Positions 10,401 through 19,400 of a DNA stretch of 64,000 nt are shown here, piece after piece; the first letter of the stretch is position 1; every line of letters starts with the position of its first letter. The DNA is taken from positions 6,014,001 to 6,078,000 of the forward strand of contig JBITNC010000002.1 of the NCBI GenBank assembly GCA_050084985.1, given 5' to 3'. Both the position numbers and the translations under genes were made by a program. A model generated the notes under the pieces. It saw only the letters and a list, made by a program, of their open reading frames with translations. It was not told the origin of the DNA and did not search any database. Source of the DNA: Nageia nagi. Its lineage: Eukaryota; Pinophyta.

Positions 10401-13400
10401 GCCAGGTTTGAGGAGAGCCCAGTTTGAGGGGAAATGTCGAATTTGGCAAGGTTGGGCCCAGAAAGGCCAAAAACCAAGAAAAATCAGGTTAATGGGTGAG
10501 TTTCATGATTAAGGCAACCAAGCAACAGAGCAAGAGAACACTACCATTTGGGAGGCTGATGAGGTAGTGGCAGAGGTCAGACACCTTCTTCACAACATGA
10601 TGATGACAAAAGACGTCAACTCCTACCAGTTAGGGAGTCATTTGAGGTATATGTTGCGAGCTCATGCGTGGAAGGTTGAGATGCAGAAGCTGGTGGATGA
10701 GGTCGAGGACAATGTTGCTATTAGCAGTCTGAAGTTCTCGGAGATGTTGTGTGGGGTGGAGCTTACGACGAGATTCTTAGCTTACGATTTCGATGATTGA
10801 GTTGCGTGCTTGGGCCCACCATTGGCCTAATTGTTATTTTGGATTAGTTTAGTTTATTTTCATAAAAGTTTTTATTTTCCAGCTAGACATTTTTAATAAT
10901 ATTTAATTCCCAAACTCGTGAAGGATGAGGATTTGCTCCCACAAGTTTGGAAGAAACTTTGTAACGCCATGTGGCATATTTTTGTTGGACCATAATTTAT
11001 TTTTTGAAAATTGCGATTAGGGTTAGGGCAACACCTAGGGTTGCCAAGAAAACTATATATTCCCCATTTTGATTCATTTGTAAGGGGATTAGACATTTTG
11101 CAAATGGGGCGTTTCCTATTTTGTAATTGTGATATAATTTCAAGTAATTGAAGTGAGGATATTTTCATTTGGAATTATGGATGTGAATGTGTTTCATCTT
11201 TATGCTATCTTGAGTGTTTGGAACATTTTGTAAATCTTGCTAAGGTGGGCAAAAGAGTGCTCGAAAATCTTTTGAAATATCTCAAGTAGTGTATAGTTGC
11301 GATGTTTCATAGTTTGCACATTGGACTAGTATGTTATAAGATGACTTGTATATGTTGTTTAATATAGGAACTTCACTCCCTGTTTGAGTTTTACCCACGT
11401 CATATCCCTCTTTTCCATTGCCTTAGTGCCAAGCTCCCCTTGTTAGGACACTCGTGTTGTTGCCTTCCAAGTCGGATTCAGAGTGCGTGGAACCTAAGCA
11501 AAACCCGTGCGAGTCCAAAATCCTAGAAATCCATACTAGTCGGTAAGAATATTGCCCCTTGATTTGAATTCATATATCATCGTCTTCTCACAACCTCTTT
11601 TCTTTATTTTTTAATTTTCTTTTGTGTGGCTTTCATAACGAATCTTTTCCTTTTTCCCCCTTTTTTGAGAAACAACTATTTTTGGATCAGGGACCCTTCG
11701 AGTCCTTGGTTAACAAATGTTATTTGAGTTGGTAACAACTTTAAGCATCTCCACCAAATCACCTGAGTGATCCCTTGCACCCTTCACTTTCAAACCTTTG
11801 GGGTAAATAGTCCTCATAGCGGGTAGGGGTCACGCCCTACCACTCAGGTGTTGGAGTCTTTTCACATGCTTGTAATAACATTTGCCAATTAGCAAGGGTA
11901 GGAAAGAAAAAGCCCCCAACAGAACCCTAGGGATTAACACTACAAAACTGGCGGTTTGAAAGGGCCAATGATTGGTTTGATTACATCCAGAGAAGACTTT
12001 CAAGGTTAGAAGGGCTAGGCTTGGCCTCCCTAGAGTCCCTCCTGACATCCAAGGCTGATAGATCTCTTGTAGTAGGAAGGAAGTTTGTGATGCTCGCCTA
12101 TCTCGCTAACTTGAGGTGTGGGCAAGAGGAACAAGATGATGGTCCATGATGCCAAGCAGAGGCAGATTGGTGGCATGTGGAGTGAAGATGAGAGTATTGG
12201 GGTACGTTAGTAACAATGTGCAAATGTAGGTACCATTGCATAGAGTCATAGACCTATCATTGCTAGTCCATGGATTGGTGCTGTTTTGAGTCCTAAATCT
12301 AACTCAAAGAGGGATCCAGTGTGCAACCATTTCTCTAGTTTTGTATGTTTGTACAGTGATCACATCATCCAAAAGTTGCTTGATAGTCAACAATGTAGAA
12401 AACCAATTTCACCCCATTGATGCCTTTTGTTATCATAAACGTTATCATGCAAAAAGTTAATTATTCTTGGAATTATAATAGCATGACGGAATGAAAAAGG
12501 ATGAGCTTTATTGTCTAAATAGAAAGACTGTAAGGCAAGAGATGAAGCATTATGACAATAGAATCTAATCAGGTGAGTGAACACTAATGAGTATGTACTA
12601 AATGTGTTTGAAAGATAAATATATCAAGCTAGTATGGTAACTAGAAATTATCATGCTTTTGAAAGAACCACTAGCAAAAGCTGGCTTTAAAAAGGCTGAA
12701 AAAAGTTTTTCCAAATGCAAGACTTTAGTTCTTAGAATTAGATTGTTTTTGTGTATACTATTTCGTTTCCTTCTAAGATGATATTGTCGTGAAGATTATC
12801 ATTCATATTAATTTTAATATGTTCTCTATTGGGTTTTCTATTGTCTATCATGATGATGATTTGTATACTGTTGTTTAAATCTAAGGTGACATTGTTATGA
12901 GGATTATTACAGATATTGATTTTAATATGTTCTCTATTATGTTTGCTGTTGCCTCCCATGACGATGATTTGTGTATTTACACCTTCCACTTGAATGTTGC
13001 AGGGAAAACATAATATTCCAGTTCACCAGCAACGCCTTACTTTTGCTTCCAATCATTATCCATATCCAGGGATTAACTTATTCAGTTGGAGTTGTGCCAC
13101 CCAAGAGCAGAGTGAAAACGGACCTGCTTCCAGAGACTTGGTCACCTGTTTGCAGTCCTGGCAGGCTATTCTACGATCAGAGAAATGCAATATTGCTAAG
13201 CTTCTGAACCCTGAGGTTATTTTTTTTACCGTAATCATTTATGTTTTTTGTTATGTTGTACTACTATTTTTAAGAGCTAGCCTAAATAAGTCTGTCAATC
13301 TTTTTATGGAAGACAGTTTAATTTTTCTTATATATGGCCATTTGTCTTGGGCTTTTTAGTTTATAATGTCAATAGGCGCCTTCAACAGTCAAAACCTGTG

Positions 13401-16400
13401 TCTTATGTTTTTTATTTAATCTGTTTCTAAAGTTTGTAACTGGCTGATTAGTTTTTTTTAAAACAAAATGAATCCAATTACTGTCCTTTTTGTGTCATGT
13501 TTAGCATTCGCTCAAGTTCCTTAACACGTGTATGTGTGTTACATATATACGAAAAGCGCAAAATGTCTTCAGTAATAACTTTAACAAATAAAGTTCCTTT
13601 CTGGATTATATTGTATCATACGTAGCATTGAAGTTTTGATCACCGTGTATGATAAAAATGGAAAACCATATGAGAAAGTTAAAGTTGTAGTGGTTGGCTT
13701 ATGCAAGATTTAGTTTTTAGAATTAGATTGGTTTTAACTTTTGTGTATACTGTAAATTGGATCCCCAAATAACTGTGGGTGATTAATTTGATCAGGGTCA
13801 TCTGTATGTGAGAGTCTTTTGAAATGTTGTAAACTATAACCTGGGTTTTCTAAGGTTGACTCGCAGCTGATGATGTTCATAACAGAGACCAAGAGCATTT
13901 AACTGGCATTGCAGCCTGTCAGAGGAATGTGCTAAAATGGTCATATCATTGAGAAAATGGAGAATAGCAATTACCTGCATGTGTATGTTGAAAAAAAGGC
14001 TTCAAGTTCATGAATGCTTGAAATGATTGATTTGCTTCAAAATTCTATTTGATTTCCTATCTTGTTATTTGTTTATAACTTTATTGTCTAATGACATTTG
14101 CATATGGTACAATTTCTATACAAGCATAAGTTTTAGTTATTGTTTCCTTCCATTTGACATCTTCAATGGGTAGTTTCTTATTGAAACATATCAGTTGTAT
14201 GCCATGAAAGTGATGCCTTGGGCCTTCAATATCAGTAGATGATTTTTTATTATGATGGAACTTTGTATATGGTATTTACTCATCTTTGGAGCCTGCTTTT
14301 TCAAAGTGCAACTTGCAAATATTGTATGCTAACTGAAGGTTTATATCTTTCACTTACTTGTAGATTTTTACTGAAAGCGATAAATTGCCATCTGATTTGA
14401 AGAGTAAAACTGCAGAGGAGATTCGTGATCTTGGAAGTAAGTTTATAATATTTATAAATCTTCTTGAGGTTGGCTATTTACATGTTTGTAAAATGCATCC
14501 AACTTTCTTTTAGACATATACATGTTGACTTTTGGATGTGTGAAAGCTTTTCTTTAGTTTGATGCACTGTTTATTTTCATTCACAGTTCCTTGCAGTGTA
14601 TACTACTTGTCATTCAGTAAGTGTATCCTGGCGGCGCAGTCACAACGCTGTCAAGAGGCTGCTGATAACTGCAAAAACATTACCAATCTTTGTATCAAGG
14701 TCAACAAATAGCTGGAACACATCTTGCGTTTTCCATCCATGTATTGACATGGTTTTTTCCATTTATTTGCAGTTTCAACACATATTAATTGGAATCTCTC
14801 TCTGTAGGTTGATCAGGAGTTTCAATTGAAGGAGTTTGAGGTGGATCTTTACGGCCGTCTGAGTAAGATCAGTCACCCACTTCATTTTTCGTACCGTTTT
14901 AATGGAAGATATATTGTAGCGCATCTATCAATGCTTGAACAAACTGTAAGAACAATGCCAAAACTTCTATTATTGTTTTGCAAATTGATGTGATTTGGTT
15001 CTTTTTTCGGGCAGTGTAAATTGTTCTTTCCCTTTAAAAATTAATGCTGTCTGAGCAGGTACAGTATAGACAAGGGCATAAGATGCGGCAAAGTCTTGTG
15101 AAACGCAATAACAGTGGTGACAAACTGGCAGATGGAAGTTCGACAGAGCCTGTGCTTGACACCAATGGGACCTCTACACTTGTGAAACCTTTGTCTGGTC
15201 AAAATTACTATGTACCAGGTTCGAAGGTAAGAATTCTAAATTTGATTACCTTGCAGTTGTTAAATTGTCTTAGTAGGTGTTTGGTTTTAAACCATTAAAT
15301 GATAATGATGGTTTTTCAATTTCACTGTGGATTGTGTAATATCCAAATTCCTGCTCTTCAATACAGGACCAGGAGATCACAACACGTATCTCTTCAGAGT
15401 CTGAAATGAGGTGAGGCATTAAATGGAGCAGACACTATCTTTTGGCCAGTGTTTGAGCCAGGCACTTAAAACTAGTAAATAGAGTTAGGCTTTAAATTGA
15501 GGTATTTCCTATGTATTCAGGTGCATTGTTCTTACTGTGATTATCCTGAATATACCATTGGAAAGGATGCCACATGCATTGGTGCATCCAGTGAATGACG
15601 TCAAGGAGACAAAGACTTCAACTCCAGATTCATCACTCAGAATCCAGAAACACATCAGGAAAGAGGCAGGTCGAACACAACAGTGGAACTCAAAATGCCT
15701 TCTAAATTCCACAACAATGAACCATTTATCTGATCCCAAGGCACCAGATTCTGCTAAGCAGAAGGGAGTGGTTGGTGCTAAAGCAAGGAAGTCTAAGGGT
15801 GGTTGTATTTTAGAATCCCAGCCTTCAAAGTCTGCAGAGGATGACTCCTTCAGCAATTTGCAAACAGATAGTTCAAATGGATGCAGTTCTTCCAGGCCTT
15901 CAGATTCGTCAAAAGCAGATGATACATCCAAGAAAGCAGTGAAGAAAAAGAGGAGAAAGAACAAACGTAATGCAAAAAACAATGGTACTGATACTCCTGT
16001 TGGCTTGAAAGAAAGTGCACAGGAATGTAATCTTGCATCTGGCAAAAATGTGACTAGTACCTCTGGAAAGGTACATATCCAATTTTCTGGCTCTTCCAAA
16101 GGGAGTTGTAATAATTGTGATTATATAAATTTTTGTGAGACAAATATTTTTAAAAATAACATTGACAGTCCTGGTAATCCTGAGATGGGCACTGCTTCGA
16201 TGGGTGAAGCCATAGACAGTAACTGTTCATGTTCCAAGGGTTTATCAAATCAGAGATCTTTTCTTTCTCAAGAAACCTGTGCTTCTGAAACTTTGAAATC
16301 AGGAAACTATGATCATGGTAACCAGAATTCTGTTGAGGGTTTGCTAGCTTCTACACAAAATGTGATCTCAAATTTGCTGACAGATGAGTCTACTCATCAA

Positions 16401-19400
16401 CACTTCGAGAATAGTGGAAAAATAAACTCTCCATTTACAGAAGCAATTGACAGTACAAGCATTCTTGGATCTATTTCCTGCTGCAATCTTGTGGGGCACC
16501 AAACTGATCTATTGAGCGCTCATGATGAGAAAACATCAGCATTTGAGTCTTACAATGAAGGAAAGGGTTCTGTCCTTCATTGTGGTTCTTCTGGTATGGA
16601 TAGTAAAGTATCTGTTAGTGTCCCTTGTGGCTGTAAGTGTGCTGTCCTGAAATGTAGAGTGTCAGATTTTCATAGAATCAGCAATGGAACATGTTCAGAT
16701 GTTATTATATCTAATAGCAATTTTCAACCTGCCAGTTCTAATAGAAATTTACATTCTGTTAGTGGAGTTTATAATATTGACACAGGAAATAGAAATGAGA
16801 TGATGGATGCTTGTAGTCACGATAACAATAAACATATTGCTCAAGTTGGAAGATCCAGAGAAACCCAGTTTACTGATAGGAAAATGCGTGTTGCTGGAGG
16901 CAAGAAACTTGCTGGAACCAATTGTGTGTTGTCAAGCTCAGCAAGTGGAAATACCAATAGCTTTGGCGTTGGGAATGTGCATAATAAAAATGGGAGGGAA
17001 AACCATGTTCATTGGCAGAAGGTGCAAAAGTTTACTGTGGATGACAATATTTGCGAGTGTGGAACCAGTGATTTTATGCAATCGCAATCAGTTTTGGATT
17101 CACAAAATGCATTGCCAGAGGTAAATACCGATTCAGAGAAAAATACACCAACCCAGATAATACCAACAAGCTCTCAGAAATATAGAGACAATGAATCCAA
17201 ACAAAGCCAACAGAAGTTAAGGTGTACTGATATTTATTTAGAACAACGTGATTCCCAGAATGATACGGCTTTTTCTGAGGCCCAGTGTAAGTTTAGGGTT
17301 CAGGAGGATTCACTCAGATCTCAACAAGGGAGAGATGATAAATCATTATGCAATACAGATAGGCTGACTGTGGTTAGTACACATACAACTGTTACAAATA
17401 ACAGCAAGGCATTTGAGCAAAAGAAAACAGGATGTTCTCACTCAGATAGGTCTGGCCAATATCTTGTGAAGGGATATAAAGACTTTACAGTACAAAAAAA
17501 ACATTCAAAAAGCTTTCCTGCCCAACGAAATGCAGAAATGCGTGATACTGACCAAGCTCACAAGTATAAATCATGCTCTTCATCTTCTGCATCACATCAA
17601 CGTGGAGATACAATTCAGACATGGAGAGATGATTTGCCTTTTTCACATGGTCAAGTAGGAGCGAATCAGATGCTTCCTTTGCCAAGAATATCGAACTCGG
17701 GAGTTAATGAACTGCTACCCATAAATAATCAGGTAAATGAAGCAAGCAAAACTACAGATACAAGTATGATGGTTTCCGGTGAAAAGGATATGAAGAAACA
17801 CACTATATCACAGGAAGTGCCGGTTAAACTAAAACCTTCAGGGATGGTCAAGGTTATTATCCCAGAAACAGCGGGAGTAGATACTCATCTTATGGATGTC
17901 GAAAATAATTCCCATGAAAGATCAAGTAACCATGAATTGTATTCGTCAGTTACAAGATCAAAATCTTCTTTTCCAGCACAAACAAATGCCATGGGAAAAG
18001 AACACACTTGTGAGGTCTCATGCAAATGCTCATCTTCCCCAGGCACTTCTACATCATTATCTAACCTGCACGTAAATAAGATGGCACATGTCATTTCGGA
18101 TTCTATTTTTGCTTCATATCAGTCTCAGTTGGCTTCTGAACGTATAGCATGTGTCATTGGCAGTCCCCTTGCAGAGTTTGAAAAGGTTCTTTATTCAGTG
18201 GCCCCTGTCATTGAGTCAGTACCTAGGTCAGATAAGTGTAGCAATTATTCTGGGAAACTAGGGATTACAAGTTTGGTCTGCAGATGCCAGATTGCTGATA
18301 TTCCTCTAAAAAACATTTGGCATTGGTTTGAGAAACCTTGTAACTATGGATTGGAAGTTAAGGCTGAGGATATTCGGCTCTCAGAGAGGTTTAATGTAAA
18401 TGGTAATTTGTTTCGAGCCTATTTTGTACCTTTTCTGTCAGGTATACAGTTGTTTGGGTTTTCTGGACGTCAGTCATGTTATCAAGCTGGAGTCAGATTG
18501 AAGAGGCATGAAGACACTGATGAAATAAGAAATTTTGGAGATTCTTACCATTCTCACTTTGAACATCTTCCTATCCTGTCAAGTCTTCTCCCAAAACCTT
18601 TTGTAGCAGAGAAGACTGGTGGGCCTCTCTTTTCACAGTCAATTGACACTTCCAGTAGTGGAAATCAGTCTTGCAATATGTTGCCAGAATTTTGTAACTA
18701 TGCTGATATGGAACTTCTTTATGAGTATTTTGAGTCTGAGCAGCCACAGCAGCGTAGACCATTGCTTTCGAAGTAAGCCGGACTTGTACTTATTGTTTTT
18801 TCATTGCATTTATTGACGGTTAGTGAGATATGCTTACTGCTTCTTCAATACTTTCTGCTAACCTTATGTTGTTTATATGTTGCAGGATTAAGGAACTAAT
18901 CAAGAGTGGTGCTGGTTCAAGCCGTCAAGCATTTGGCGATCGGCATATCTTGGAGTCGATAAAACTTGGAGATTTGCATCCAGCTTCATGGTTAAATTTG
19001 TTTTCTTAGAATAGTAGATTAACATTCTCCTTCACAGGTCTTAATTATTTTATCACAACTAGTTTAATTATGGATATCCAAGTATCTGTCCATTTGGTTC
19101 TGACTTCTTTTTCATGAATTGTTTAGATTGCTTATCTTGTCCTTTGTTTCAGGTTTTCAGTGGCTTGGTATCCAATTTATCGAATACCAGAAGGGCAATT
19201 TCATGCTGCATTTTTGACTTACCACTCACTTGGTCATTTTGTTCATAGAGATGTCTCATCTGTTACACTTCATGGACATACTGATTCTTGTATTGCAGCT
19301 CCAGTGGTTGGCCTCCAAAATTATAATGCCCAGGCAAGCATTAACTGTTATTTTTTAAAATTTTAATGTTTGCTCCAGTAAATATGCGCTTACATTACTT

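Larger units (their letters stand above)
9349..12050. mobile_element. Probable LTR-type insertion in intron 2 (boundaries unclear)
   Basis: The block is less AT-rich than the flanking intron. It opens with two adjacent hairpins (9349-9369, 9372-9395), continues with the hairpin array, and has an 'aaaactatatattcccc' promoter-like box at 11038-11054 and 'ttttggatcagggaccc' at 11681-11697, phrases typical of plant LTR and PBS surroundings. No polyprotein and no second LTR were found, so a solo LTR or a non-autonomous element is possible. Confidence 0.4.
4649..13002 (+). other. Intron 2 of the DUF789 gene (8354 bp)
   Basis: Between CAG|GTGTGA and TTGCAG|G. It contains a run of ACGT-core motifs (4886-5107), a three-copy tandem repeat (6756-7270), two tandem duplications (8207-8757, 8779-9255), a microsatellite, a hairpin array (9664-10404), LTR-like text (about 9349-12050) and a 110-bp duplication (12752-12970). 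I found no further exon, but one shorter than 60 nt could be missed. Confidence 0.65.

Noticed and set aside
9540-10470. Several 60-117 codon frames on both strands
   Set aside because: They run across the hairpin array; the shared peptide pieces come from the repeated DNA.
14595-14829. Alternative exon 5 using the AG at 14595-14596
   Set aside because: It shifts the frame, gives unlike-protein text and runs through the donor at 14699 without joining exon 6 in phase.
15509-16099. 196-codon minus-strand frame
   Set aside because: Antisense shadow of exon 9, whose + strand frame continues for more than 1000 codons and ends in a known domain.
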